The notes under the pieces were generated by a model. That model ran no database searches. It worked only from the letters and a program-made list of their open reading frames with translations, and was not told where the DNA came from. A stretch of 64,000 nt of DNA from Streptomyces sp. MspMP-M5 (GTDB lineage: Bacteria > Actinomycetota > Actinomycetes > Streptomycetales > Streptomycetaceae): the NCBI RefSeq assembly GCF_000373585.1, contig NZ_KB891929.1, positions 186,001-250,000 of the forward strand, in the 5' to 3' direction. Every line of letters begins with the position of its first letter. The stretch's first letter is position 1. Made by a program: the position numbers and the translations under genes. This document shows, one piece after another, positions 23,926 to 35,769 of this stretch.

Positions 23926-24220
23926 TGATGCACCACGGTCGACCTGGGTAGGGGTACGGGTGGCCGGTGACGGCTCCCGTCGGTGAGCGTGACCCTACGC
24001 GAACCTCGTGTGGGGGCGAAGTCGCCGTGGGAGGTTGGTGCGTTTCTTCACGGCGCCTACGGGACAAAAGGCGCACATCACAAGGAGCGGGCGGGGGACG
24101 GCTCGGTGCGCGCGGAACGGGGCGATCCGCGGGGCGCGCCGTACGGCGGCGGAACTGGCACAGTGGTAGGGGGAACCAATGCGCCTCCCGGTGCGTTGGA
24201 GCGGTGAGTAAGGAGGTCGC

Positions 24221-24412
24221 ATGACGTACGACCGATTGGTGTGCGCCAACTGCGCGGCCCCTGTGAGCGAGGGCCGCTGCCCTGTGTGCCGGGCCAGCAG
24301 GGAGCGCCTCCAGCGCGAGGCGGGCATTTTCGGCCAGTTCAATCCGGCGGTGCTGGCGGCCCTGCTGATCGTGCTGATCGCGGTCGCGGTGCTGCTCCGC
24401 CAGGCCGTCTGA
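24221..24412 (+). CDS. Small zinc-ribbon membrane protein
   Basis: A 63-residue protein. The N-terminal half has two CxxC pairs (LVCANCAAP and GRCPVCRAS), a rubredoxin-like zinc ribbon. A short charged helix follows, and the C-terminus is a single hydrophobic span (NPAVLAALLIVLIAVAVLL) ending RQAV. It is probably anchored in the membrane with the zinc finger in the cytoplasm. The start is well supported by AAGGAGG 5 nt before ATG. Function unknown; it could act as an adaptor for FtsEX, but only the position suggests this. Confidence 0.75.
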   Translation: MTYDRLVCANCAAPVSEGRCPVCRASRERLQREAGIFGQFNPAVLAALLIVLIAVAVLLRQAV

Positions 24413-24500
24413 GGGTCCGGGTCCGCCCACGGCGCCGCTGTGTGACGGCGCCGCCGCGCAGGGTGTCCGGATGTGGCCGGAAACCTTTTCCATGAACGCC

Positions 24501-24539
24501 CGAGGGGCCCGGGACGCTGTGTGCGTCCCGGGCCCCTCG
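24501..24539. terminator. Very strong bidirectional terminator
   Basis: A perfect 17-bp stem (24501-24517 with 24523-24539) with a 5-nt loop between convergent genes. Confidence 0.85.
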
Positions 24540-24557
24540 TCATGTGCCGCGTCGGCG

Positions 24558-25469
<912 letters not shown>

Positions 25470-25730
25470 CTACCCCCAGTAGCTGAACTCGTCATTGGAG
25501 CACCGCCGCACGGGGCCACGACCGATGGGGGTGTGCACGCCTCGGCCCGGCACTGCCGGCGGGCCGTTCGCCTCCCCGTTCCTACACGCGCCCCATGACA
25601 CACGCATGCCGCGCTCAGCCTTCCCAGTTCTCCGAACATCGTCAAGGCCGAATAAAGGCTTGATGTCTGAATTGCCATGAGTTGGGCGATACATGGACGT
25701 ACGACTGTGACCTAACCGCCACGCAAAAAA

Positions 25731-25757
25731 CAACTGCCCCCCTCAGGGAGGCAGTTG
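25731..25757 (-). terminator. Intrinsic terminator of prfB
   Basis: CAACTGCC (25731-25738) pairs with GGCAGTTG (25750-25757), with an inner C/G-rich part. On the minus strand it is followed by six T residues. It lies about 70 nt beyond the prfB stop. Confidence 0.85.
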
Positions 25758-25827
25758 TCCGGCCCTTTCGCGGGCGTTCGTCCGCTTGCGGCTGTGGCTG
25801 TCCGCTGCCGGCTGCGGCCGTCCGCGG

Positions 25828-26943
25828 CTACTTGGCCTGCTGCTCCTGCTGCTTGCGCCAGCGGATGCCGGCCTCCAGGAAACCGTCGATGTCGCCGTCC
25901 AGCACGCCCTGCGGGTTGCCGACCTCGAAATCCGTCCGCAGATCCTTGACCATCTGGTAGGGGTGCAGGACGTACGAACGCATCTGGTTGCCCCAGGAGT
26001 TGCCGCCGTCGCCCTTGAGGGCGTCCATCTTGGCCTGCTCCTCCTGGCGGCGCCGCTCCAGCAGCTTCGCCTGGAGGACGTTCATGGCGGTGGCCTTGTT
26101 CTGGATCTGGGAGCGCTCGTTCTGGCAGGAGACGACGATGCCGGTGGGGATGTGCGTCAGCCGGACCGCGGAGTCCGTGGTGTTGACGCCCTGGCCGCCG
26201 GGGCCGGAGGAGCGGTAGACGTCCACCCGCAGATCGCTCTCGTCGATCTCGATGTGGTCGGTCTGCTCGACGACCGGCAGCACCTCGACGCCCGCGAAGG
26301 ACGTCTGGCGGCGGCCCTGGTTGTCGAACGGCGAGATGCGCACCAGGCGGTGGGTGCCCTGCTCCACCGAGAGCGTGCCGTAGGCGTAGGGCACCTGGAC
26401 GGCGAAGGTGGTCGACTTGATGCCGGCCTCTTCGGCGTACGAGGTCTCGTACAGCTCGGTCTTGTAGCCGTGGCGCTCGGCCCAGCGCAGGTACATCCGC
26501 TGGAGCTTCTCGGCGAAGTCCGCGGCGTCCACCCCACCGGCCTCGGCGCGGATGTTGACCACGGCCTCACGGGCGTCGTACTCGCCGGAGAGCAGCGTGC
26601 GGACCTCCAGCTCGTCGACCGCCTTGCGGACGTCGGCCAGCTCGCGCTCGGCCTCCTCGCGGGTCTCGTCGTCGCCCTCGGCCTCGGCGAGCTCGAAGAG
26701 GACCTCGAGGTCGTCGACCCGGCCGCGCAGCTCCTCGGCCCGGCGCAGCTGGCCCTGGAGGAAGGACAGCTGGCTGGTGATCTTCTGGGCGCTGGCCGGG
26801 TCGTCCCACAGGGACGGCGCGGCGGCCTGCTCCTCGAGCACGGCGATATCTGCCCTCATCTTGTCGAGGTCCAGGACGGCCTCGATCGACCCCATGGTCG
26901 AGGAGAGGGACTTCAGCTCTTCGGATACATCGACGACTGCCAC
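25828..26943 (-). CDS. prfB: Peptide chain release factor 2
   Basis: RF2 (371 aa) reads UGA and UAA stop codons and releases the peptide. The codon-recognition SPF motif is in [15 protein letters not shown] and the catalytic GGQ in [17 protein letters not shown]. The gene is continuous; the autoregulatory frameshift of many bacteria is absent. GTG 26943 is the start: a TAGGCT box lies 6 nt upstream and no ribosome binding site is visible, so the mRNA is probably leaderless. It precedes no other gene in its direction before its terminator. Confidence 0.96.
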   Translation of the reverse strand: MAVVDVSEELKSLSSTMGSIEAVLDLDKMRADIAVLEEQAAAPSLWDDPASAQKITSQLSFLQGQLRRAEELRGRVDDLEVLFELAEAEGDDETREEAERELADVRKAVDELEVRTLLSGEYDAREAVVNIRAEAGGVDAADFAEKLQRMYLRWAERHGYKTELYETSYAEEAGIKSTTFAVQVPYAYGTLSVEQGTHRLVRISPFDNQGRRQTSFAGVEVLPVVEQTDHIEIDESDLRVDVYRSSGPGGQGVNTTDSAVRLTHIPTGIVVSCQNERSQIQNKATAMNVLQAKLLERRRQEEQAKMDALKGDGGNSWGNQMRSYVLHPYQMVKDLRTDFEVGNPQGVLDGDIDGFLEAGIRWRKQQEQQAK

Positions 26944-26949
26944 GCACCC

Positions 26950-26955
26950 AGCCTA
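26950..26955 (-). promoter_or_regulatory. -10 box (TAGGCT) of prfB
   Basis: TAGGCT on the minus strand lies 6 nt before the GTG start, giving a leaderless mRNA. Confidence 0.5.
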
Positions 26956-27091
26956 ACGGCTGCCGCCGACAATCTGTCCCGGCGCGTCCCCGGTCCCGGC
27001 GGCCCGGAGCGGCCCGGAAAGGGGTGCGCAAGCCCGCCGCCGGACCCGCCCCGGGCGTGCGCGGCGGCCCCTCGGAGGGCTCCCGCGCAGG

Positions 27092-28363
27092 TCACGGGGC
27101 CTGCCGCGGCTGATGCACGCCCGGCGTGGCGCCGCCCGGCTCCGCACCGCCGTCGCCCGAGGCGAGCAGCCCGCCGACCGCGGCCGCCACGACGACCAGC
27201 GCGGCCGCCACGCCCACCTTGAGCCGCCGGCGCCGCACCGCCTCCGGCGCCGAGCGATGCCGCGCCGAGCCCGCCCGGCGCTCCCCCGGCGCCCGCGGGG
27301 CGCGAGCCGTGCCGTGCGCGCCGCCGGCCAGCTCGTCCGGCTCGGGGACCCGCATGCTGGTGTGCGTCTCCCGGTTGGAGTCCGGCTTCGCCCCCTGGAC
27401 CAGGGGCACCGCGCCGCGCGGCGGGCCCTCTGGCGCCACCGCCGGATAGCCGGCCTCCGGGCGCGATCCCGCGGAAGCGCCCTCGGGGTCGTCGGCCGGC
27501 TGGTCGTCGTCGGGCTCGTCGATGTCCAGCGGCGGGATGCCGGCCAGGCCGGGCTGGATCTCCCGCAGCCGGGCGGCCAGCTCCGGGGCACGCAACCGGG
27601 ACGCGGGCGCCTTGGCCAGGCACTGGACGAGCAGCTGCCACAGCTCGTCCGGGATGCCCGGCAGCGGGGCGACGCTCTCGGTGACATGGCGGCGCAGCAC
27701 CGCGCCGGGGTGGCCGCCCCCGAAGGGTGTGAAGCCGGCGAGCATCTCGTACAGGACCGTCGCCAGCGCGTAGACGTCCACCGAGGCGCGCGGCGGCAGG
27801 CCCTCGATGATCTCCGGGGCGAGGTAGTCGGGGGTGCCGATGACCTTCGTCGCCCGGGTGCGGCGCGGGGAGTCCACCAGGCGCGCGATGCCGAAGTCGG
27901 TGAGCAGCGCGGGGTGCGCGCCACCGGGGCCGAGCGGACCCTGCATGTCCAACAGGACGTTCTCCGGCTTGACGTCGCGGTGCACGATCCGGGCGGCGTG
28001 CGCGGCGGCGAGGCCGTCGGCGACGTCGGCGGCGATGGCGACGGCGGCCTCCGGGGCCAGCCGCCGCTCGCGCTCCAGACGGGTGCGCAGGTCCGTGCCG
28101 CGAACCAGGTCCATGACGAGCGCGAGGTCGGCGCCGTCGACGACGAGGTCGCGGACACCGACGACCCGCGGGTGCGACAGGCTCAGCAGCGCCGCCCGCT
28201 CCTGCACGAAGCGGCCGACGAGCTCCTGGTCGGAGGCGAGATCCTCGCGCAACAGCTTGATGGCCACGGCCCCTTCGGGGCCCTCGCCCAGCCATACCGT
28301 GCCGGCACTGCCGCGCCCCAGGATCTGGTGGGCGGTGTACCGGCTGCCGATCTTCCGTGCCAA
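27092..28363 (-). CDS. pkaB: Ser/Thr protein kinase, PkaB-like
   Basis: A 423-residue Hanks-type kinase. The kinase domain covers about residues 8-265: Gly loop LGRGSAGTVWLG, catalytic Lys in VAIKLLRED, HRDVKPENVLL, DFGIARL, GTPDYLAPEII. A Pro/Asp-rich linker follows, then one membrane helix (LKVGVAAALVVVAAAVGGLLA) and a very short outer tail, so it has almost no sensor domain. TTG at 28363 is chosen because GGAG lies 5 nt upstream and the protein then starts just before the kinase fold. Position next to prfB and pkaA, and length, agree with S. coelicolor pkaB as I remember it. Confidence 0.85.
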   Translation of the reverse strand: MARKIGSRYTAHQILGRGSAGTVWLGEGPEGAVAIKLLREDLASDQELVGRFVQERAALLSLSHPRVVGVRDLVVDGADLALVMDLVRGTDLRTRLERERRLAPEAAVAIAADVADGLAAAHAARIVHRDVKPENVLLDMQGPLGPGGAHPALLTDFGIARLVDSPRRTRATKVIGTPDYLAPEIIEGLPPRASVDVYALATVLYEMLAGFTPFGGGHPGAVLRRHVTESVAPLPGIPDELWQLLVQCLAKAPASRLRAPELAARLREIQPGLAGIPPLDIDEPDDDQPADDPEGASAGSRPEAGYPAVAPEGPPRGAVPLVQGAKPDSNRETHTSMRVPEPDELAGGAHGTARAPRAPGERRAGSARHRSAPEAVRRRRLKVGVAAALVVVAAAVGGLLASGDGGAEPGGATPGVHQPRQAP

Positions 28364-28543
28364 GACTGCTCCGACGTGTCGGGCCCCCGAGCGTCCTGCG
28401 GGGGCTGAGGTTGGCGTCAAAGCTACGCGGGCGCCAGAGGGTTCAGTGCCCCCAATGGCGGCAACCGTCACTTCTGTACGGGAATTCACCGGCCAGAAGT
28501 CGACAAAGCGACGATGTCGCGGCCACACCGTCCGTACGGACCG

Positions 28544-30175
<1,632 letters not shown>

Positions 30176-30707
30176 GTCATGCGCTCCCTGGTCGTGGTGG
30201 ATGCTTGCCTGGCCCGCTGGGTCAGCTCGCGGCCCGTCCGCCCCACTGTAGTGCCGTCGCACAAACATCTCGGTGCGGCAGACGGGGCGGTGCTCCTCGG
30301 GAAGACGCCGCTCCGGCGCCGTTGGTTGCCCGGATTCCGGACGCCGCCGACCGCGGTCGGTACGGGCCGGGAGGCGGCCGCGTCAACACGGCCGGGTCCC
30401 GCGTCAGCGGTCCGGGTGCCGTCCGCCACTGACCGGTTCGACGGCGCTCGGTGATCGAAATCGGCCGGTTCGATGGCCGTAAGCAGGCGGTTTCCCGGCG
30501 GGCGCCGACCAATCAAGATCATTGAAGGGCGGTCGGCGGGCGTGTTGTCAGTGGCAGGTGCGAGGATGCATCCCAGCACGCACGCGGCGGGGGCGCGCGG
30601 TCACTGTCGCGACGTGCATGGGACATGTCCGTGCCGACGTGCCCGGGGTGCGGTGGGGGTGAGCGGAGCCCCTGCCGCGTTCCCGGCAGAAGGGACCGTT
30701 GACGGCG
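30176..30707. promoter_or_regulatory. Divergent regulatory gap between pkaA and the FHA-FtsK gene
   Basis: 532 bp with no convincing gene. It must hold the promoters of both genes. A relatively AT-rich stretch is at 30505-30530 (AATCAAGATCATTGAAGG). I could not define -35/-10 pairs with confidence. Confidence 0.3.
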
Positions 30708-33700
30708 ATGCAGATCCGGCTGACCGTCCTCGGGCCGCGCAGCGGCCACACCACACGGGCCTGCGACGTCCTCGTGACGGCCCCCGCCGGCACCGCCCTG
30801 GCCGCCGTGGCCGGCTCGCTCGCGGCCGCCGTCGCGGGCTCCGGCGCGGACGTCGGCACCACCGGCAGCAGCGCCCCCGTCGTCCTCTACGCCGGCTCCG
30901 AGCGGCTCGACCCGCAGCGCGCCGCCCTCGGTGAGCCGCCGCTGATCGACGGCGCGGTGCTCTCCCTCCAGGGCCCCGGCCCGGCCCCCGCGCACGGCCT
31001 GCCGCACGGCTCCGCCCGGCTCCGCGTCGTCTCCGGCCCCGACGCCGGCGGCGTCCACCTCCTGCACGGCGGCCAGGTCCGTATCGGCCGCTCCGCCGAC
31101 GCCGACGTCCCCCTGGACGACCCGGACGTCTCCCGCCTGCACTGCGCCGTCACCGTCGAGCCCGACGGCTCCGTGTACGTCGCCGACCTGCGCTCCACCA
31201 ACGGCACCGCCGTCGACGGCACCGAACTCGGCGACCGCGCCGTCCCCCTGCCGCCCGGCGCCCTGCTGCGCATCGGCGAATCGGCGCTCCGCCTCCAGTC
31301 CCCGCCCCGCGCCCCGGACCCGGCCCTGAGCGCCACCCCCGACGGGGAGGGCCACCTCCGCGTCACCTCCGGAGGGACCGGCCCCGGGGGAACGGCCACC
31401 GGGGCATCCCCCTCGGCCACCGGGGAGACCACGTCGGGCTCGCTGTACGCGGGCGCCGGGCAGGCCGGTGTCGGTGGACGGGGGCCGGGGGGCGCGGAAC
31501 CCTACGGGACCGGGGTCGCCGCCGGCGCCCCGGCGCCTGACGGGCCGGGCCGCCGGCGGGACACGCCGCTGCGCGGCATTCCCACCCCGGCCGCCGGGGA
31601 ACCGGACGGCGGGGTGGCGTCCGCCGGCGCGACCGGCGTCCCGGCACCGTCGGCACACGGCCTCTTTCCGGTCGCCGCGCCCGGGCCGGGCACACATGGC
31701 GTGGGACCACAGGGGCCGGACGCACAGGGGTCGGGCGCACATGCAGCAGCCGTCCCCGGCTCGGTCGCGGCCGGCACCGGGGCGGGCGGAGCAGCAGGCG
31801 GGACGACCGGGGTGGGCGAGACAGGCGAGGCCAGCGGGGCGGCCGGGGCGCACGGACCTCGTGCGGCGCACGGCGGCCCCGTGCAAGCCGACCCCGTGGC
31901 GGGCCGGCCCACGGCGGAGCATCCGGAGTACGGGGCTGCGGCATACGGGACGGCATACGGATACGGAGCGGCGCGGTCCGGCCCTGCGTCCGGCCATGAC
32001 GCGCCGGCCGGGCACGAGGCGCTGGCCGGCCGGGGCGCCGCGCCCACGGACGGCCAGACGCACGGTGGACAGCAGTCCCTGGCCCCCGCCGACCCGGTGA
32101 CCCGTAAGTCCGGTCGGCGCGGCCTCGGCGCCTGGGCACGACGCCTGGCCGGCGGCCGCCCCACCACGGACCACACCGGGCAGCAGGGCCCCACCCCGGC
32201 GGGCCGGTCGCACGACACCGCCGCGGACGGCGACCACACGTCTCCGGCCGACGGCCCGTCCGACACGGCCGCCGAAAGCATCCCGTTCCCCTCCGGCCCG
32301 GCCGCCGACGAACGCTGGCCGGACGCCGCCGCCATCCTGCTCACCGCGCTCGGCCCGGGCCCCCGGCTCTGGGAGCGCGGCCCGGAGCACCCGGACGCGC
32401 TCACCGTCCGCCTGGGGACGACCGAGCGGGACGGCGGCCGCACCGCCGCGCCCGTCACCGTCGAAATGCGCCGGGCCGGCGCCCTCGGGCTGGCCGGACC
32501 GCGGGAACGGCTCGTCGGGCTGGCCCGGTCCGCGGCCGCGCAGCTGGCCGCGCTGCACTCCCCCGGGGCGCTGGAGATCGTGCTCGTCAGCTCCGACCGG
32601 GCGCGCCCCCTGGAGGAGCGGGTGGCCGACTGGTCCTGGCTGGGCTGGCTGCCGCACGTCCGCCCGGCCCGTGGCCAGGACTGCCGGCTGCTGCTCGCCT
32701 ACGACAAGGAGCAGGCCGCGGCCCGTACGGCAGAGCTGGTGCGGCGGCTGGACGACGGCCCCCTGGGCCCCGGCTGGCCCAGCGCCGAACGCGCCGAGGT
32801 GGCCTCCGCCGCCGCCCGCCACCCGGGCCCGTACACCCTGCTCATCGTGGACGGGGACCCCGGCTCGTCGGCGCTGCGCGAGACCACCGCCCGGCTGGCC
32901 GCGGGCGGCCCGGCGGCCGGCATCCACGTGCTCTGCCTGGCCGAGACCCCGGCCGCCTCCCCTGCCTTCCCGCTGGCCGCGACGTACGAGGCGGCGCGCG
33001 CCGCCTCGCCCGCGTTCGGCGAGTGCGGGGCGGTGGCGGTGCTCAGCGGCGACGTGGCCACGGCCCTGCGAGTGGTCCAGCCGGGCTCGGGGCCGAACGG
33101 CACGGTCGCGACCGTGGACGCGGTCTCCGCGGCCTGGGCGGAGCGGTTCGCCCGGGCGCTGGCACCACTGCGCGAGGCCGAGACGGGCGGCGGCGCGGGC
33201 GGGCCGGCGGCACCGCGCGCCGCCATACCGCTCCCGGAGTCGACGCGGCTGCTGGACGAACTGGGCCTGGCCCGCGCCACCCCCGCGTCCCTGATGGCCC
33301 GTTGGGCGGCCGCGCAGGACACCGACCGGCCGCACGCCGCCGCGGTCCTGGGCGCCGGGCCGCACGGGCCGGTGACCGCCGATCTCGCGGCCGACGGCGC
33401 GCATCTGCTCGTCGAGGGCGCGCCGGCCAGCGGCAAGACGGAGCTGCTGCGGTCCCTCGCCGCGTCGCTGGCCGCCGCCGACCGGCCGGACCGGCTGGCC
33501 TTGGTACTGGTGGACGGCGCCGGCACCGAGCGCGGCGAGGGCCTGCGGGTCTGCACGGACCTCCCGCACGTCACGACGTACCTGGCCGCCTCCGACCCGC
33601 TGCGGATGCGGGAGTTCGCCCAGGCGCTCTCCTCCGAACTCAAGCGCCGCGCCGAAATACTGGCCGGCACCTCGTTCTCCGAATGGCGCACCAAACACCT

Positions 33701-34904
33701 CCCGGCCCCGCGCATCATCGCCCCCCGCCGCTCCACAGAGGGCACCCCCGCGACACCCGCCACCGCCACTACTCCGCCCGGCAGGTCCCCGGCGTCCGGC
33801 ACGTCCCCCTCGCCGTCCGGCACATCCTTGACCTCCGGCGCGATCCCGTCGCCCGGCACGCCCATGGCATCCGGCACGGCCCAGCCGTCCAGCTCGTCCC
33901 CGTCGTCCGGAGCGGCCCCCTCGTCCGGAGCGGCCTGGTCGTCCGGAGCGGCCCCGTCCACGCCTCCGCTCCGCGACGCCTCTCCCACCCCCGGAACTCC
34001 ACCCACCCCCTCCACCTCTTTCACAACGAGTAACGATTCCAGGGAACGAATCACTCTCCGTAATCGTTGCCGTAATGAGGAAGAAAGCAGCGGCACCCCG
34101 GCAGACCAGACGGACCCCACCCGCACGGGCACCCTGCGCCTCCGCGCCCGCCCCGGCGCCGCCCCCCAAGAACACAGCCACGCCAACCATCCCGACCACC
34201 ACGACCACCGCGCTCCCGCCGACCACCGCGACCGCGACCGCCCGGAGGCCACCGAACCCCACCGGGAGCCCCACCGGTCCGGCACCTCCGACCGGTCCGG
34301 CGCCTCCGCCCGGACAGTGGCGTCGGCCGCCACCCCGGCCCCACCGAACGCCGCCCCGATGCCCCGCCTGTTCGTCCTCGTCGACGACTTCGACGCCCTG
34401 GTCTCCCCGGCCCTGGGCAGCACGGGCCGACCGGCCGCCGGTTCCGTGGTGCGCGCCCTGGAGGCGGTCGCCCGGGACGGCGCCGCCCTGGGCGTGCACC
34501 TGGTAGCCGCCACCGGCCACCCGGACCGCACCGACGGCACCGCGACCGCCGAACGGGCCACTCTGCGGATCCAGTTGGGCTCCCTGGGCGCTGCCACCGA
34601 GTCGGCCGAGGCGTCGGCGCAGGCCGGCCCCGAGCCGACGCCGCCCGGCCGCGGGCGGCTGCGCCGTGCGGCGGACGGCACGTCCACGCCGTTCCAGGCG
34701 GGCCGGGTGACCGGGCGGATACCGCGCACGTCCACGCTGCGGCCCACCGTCGTGCCCCTGGAATGGGCGCGGATGGGCGACCCCCCGGCCCGGCGCCCGC
34801 TGCGCGAACTGGGCAACGGCCCGACGGACCTGGCGTTGTTGGCCAGCGCGCTGCAACGGGCGGCACAGTCCTCGGGGGCGACGGCGGGGCCACCGCTGGT
34901 GTGA
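30708..34904 (+). CDS. Giant FHA-domain / FtsK-SpoIIIE-type ATPase
   Basis: A 1398-residue protein. An N-terminal ubiquitin-like/linker region precedes an FHA domain at about residues 105-185 (RIGRSADADVPLDDPDVSRL, then LRSTNGTAVDG), which binds phosphothreonine. A long Gly/Pro/Ala linker follows. The motor has Walker A GAPASGKTELLRS (Lys910) and Walker B RLFVLVDDFDAL (near 1221-1230); about 210 residues of disordered sequence are inserted between them. It resembles EccC/FtsK-like ATPases of type VII-type systems but has only one clear ATPase module. It is divergent from pkaA, so kinase-FHA signalling is likely. ATG 30708 is preferred; TTG 30699 is too near the AGGGA site. Confidence 0.8.
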   Translation: MQIRLTVLGPRSGHTTRACDVLVTAPAGTALAAVAGSLAAAVAGSGADVGTTGSSAPVVLYAGSERLDPQRAALGEPPLIDGAVLSLQGPGPAPAHGLPHGSARLRVVSGPDAGGVHLLHGGQVRIGRSADADVPLDDPDVSRLHCAVTVEPDGSVYVADLRSTNGTAVDGTELGDRAVPLPPGALLRIGESALRLQSPPRAPDPALSATPDGEGHLRVTSGGTGPGGTATGASPSATGETTSGSLYAGAGQAGVGGRGPGGAEPYGTGVAAGAPAPDGPGRRRDTPLRGIPTPAAGEPDGGVASAGATGVPAPSAHGLFPVAAPGPGTHGVGPQGPDAQGSGAHAAAVPGSVAAGTGAGGAAGGTTGVGETGEASGAAGAHGPRAAHGGPVQADPVAGRPTAEHPEYGAAAYGTAYGYGAARSGPASGHDAPAGHEALAGRGAAPTDGQTHGGQQSLAPADPVTRKSGRRGLGAWARRLAGGRPTTDHTGQQGPTPAGRSHDTAADGDHTSPADGPSDTAAESIPFPSGPAADERWPDAAAILLTALGPGPRLWERGPEHPDALTVRLGTTERDGGRTAAPVTVEMRRAGALGLAGPRERLVGLARSAAAQLAALHSPGALEIVLVSSDRARPLEERVADWSWLGWLPHVRPARGQDCRLLLAYDKEQAAARTAELVRRLDDGPLGPGWPSAERAEVASAAARHPGPYTLLIVDGDPGSSALRETTARLAAGGPAAGIHVLCLAETPAASPAFPLAATYEAARAASPAFGECGAVAVLSGDVATALRVVQPGSGPNGTVATVDAVSAAWAERFARALAPLREAETGGGAGGPAAPRAAIPLPESTRLLDELGLARATPASLMARWAAAQDTDRPHAAAVLGAGPHGPVTADLAADGAHLLVEGAPASGKTELLRSLAASLAAADRPDRLALVLVDGAGTERGEGLRVCTDLPHVTTYLAASDPLRMREFAQALSSELKRRAEILAGTSFSEWRTKHLPAPRIIAPRRSTEGTPATPATATTPPGRSPASGTSPSPSGTSLTSGAIPSPGTPMASGTAQPSSSSPSSGAAPSSGAAWSSGAAPSTPPLRDASPTPGTPPTPSTSFTTSNDSRERITLRNRCRNEEESSGTPADQTDPTRTGTLRLRARPGAAPQEHSHANHPDHHDHRAPADHRDRDRPEATEPHREPHRSGTSDRSGASARTVASAATPAPPNAAPMPRLFVLVDDFDALVSPALGSTGRPAAGSVVRALEAVARDGAALGVHLVAATGHPDRTDGTATAERATLRIQLGSLGAATESAEASAQAGPEPTPPGRGRLRRAADGTSTPFQAGRVTGRIPRTSTLRPTVVPLEWARMGDPPARRPLRELGNGPTDLALLASALQRAAQSSGATAGPPLV
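34018..34092 (+). other. AT-rich patch inside the FHA-FtsK gene
   Basis: Bases 34021-34090 are 33/70 G+C (47 percent) inside a gene of about three-quarters G+C. The patch uses codons rare in Streptomyces (AGT, GAT, AGG, GAA, CGA, ACT, AAT) but stays in frame. It contains CCGTAAT twice and an AACGATT/AATCGTT inverted pair. Confidence 0.7.
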
Positions 34905-34945
34905 CGGCGGGCCCCTGGTGTGACGGCGGGGCCCCGCTGGCGTGA
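34896..34945 (+). repeat. Tandem duplication over the FHA-FtsK stop codon
   Basis: CTGGTGTGACGGCGGG occurs at 34896-34911 and again at 34915-34930 (19-bp period), with a decayed third copy CTGGCGTGA at 34937. The stop codon lies in the first copy. Confidence 0.75.
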
Positions 34946-35769
34946 GGAGGCGAGGCTGCGGCCAGTTCAGGGCGGGGCGGGCGCCCCTCGCGGCCTGCCC
35001 TCGACCTGGCCTCGGCCTGTGGCCTGGCTCAGGGCGGGGCCTGACCAGTCCAGCGCGGGGCTTCAGGCCGGACTCCAGCGCGGGGCTTCAGCGCGGGGCC
35101 TGGCTGATCTGGTCTGACTGGCAGTGGGGGCGGCCGTGGGGCGGTGGTGGGGTGTGGCCCTGGGGCCGTAACGGGCCTATTACGAATGGGGGGTTGGCGC
35201 GGGTGGCGGTATTGCGGAGGCGGTGGTGGGGGCGTAGGACTGTCGCACGTGCCGCGGTCACGGGGTGAGCGCGGACGCGACCAGGGCGGCGGGCAGGCGG
35301 TAGCCCCACGGCCGGGCAGCAGCGGCGACACGGCGGCGCATCAGGCCCCAGACCCAGCAGCCGGACCCACAGGTACAGCGCCAAGCACGACGGACCAGGT
35401 ACAGCGCCAGGCACGGACGCACCAGGGCACCAGGGCACCAGGTAGAGCTACGCACCGGGTAGAGCAGGTGCGGTGAGTCGGCAGGAACGGCGCCATCGCA
35501 GCACACCACTGCACAGAACTGCACCGCACCACACTGCACAGCACCGCGCAACACGACCGCATCCATCGCCGCGTCCCTCACTGGATCGCTGCATCGCTGC
35601 GTAATCGCTGCGTAGAGCGCGTCATCGTGCGGCGGCGGCGCGGCGGTGGTGCTGCGCCGCAGGACAGTCACTCTCGTACGTGGCTGGGGGCAACGGTGTT
35701 GCGGTGCGGGTGTGGGCTGTCGGCGGTGGGTGGGACGTTGACGTGGATGGGGCAGGGAGGGATGTGGGG
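34946..35769. repeat. Non-coding low-complexity region with several short tandem repeats
   Basis: No plausible gene in over 800 bp. It holds an 18-bp repeat (TCCAGCGCGGGGCTTCAG at 35049 and 35074), a pair starting AGGTACAGCGCCA (35371 and 35397, 26-bp spacing), GGGCACCA twice near 35425-35440, and ATCGCTGC three times at about 35585-35610. The plus strand is strongly G-rich at both ends. It separates two differently composed gene blocks. Confidence 0.6.

Noticed and set aside
30519-34856. A 1445-codon open frame antisense to the FHA-FtsK gene
   Set aside because: It is a GC-rich shadow: the plus-strand frame carries FHA, Walker A and Walker B motifs, and the antisense product is Gly/Arg-rich without any domain.
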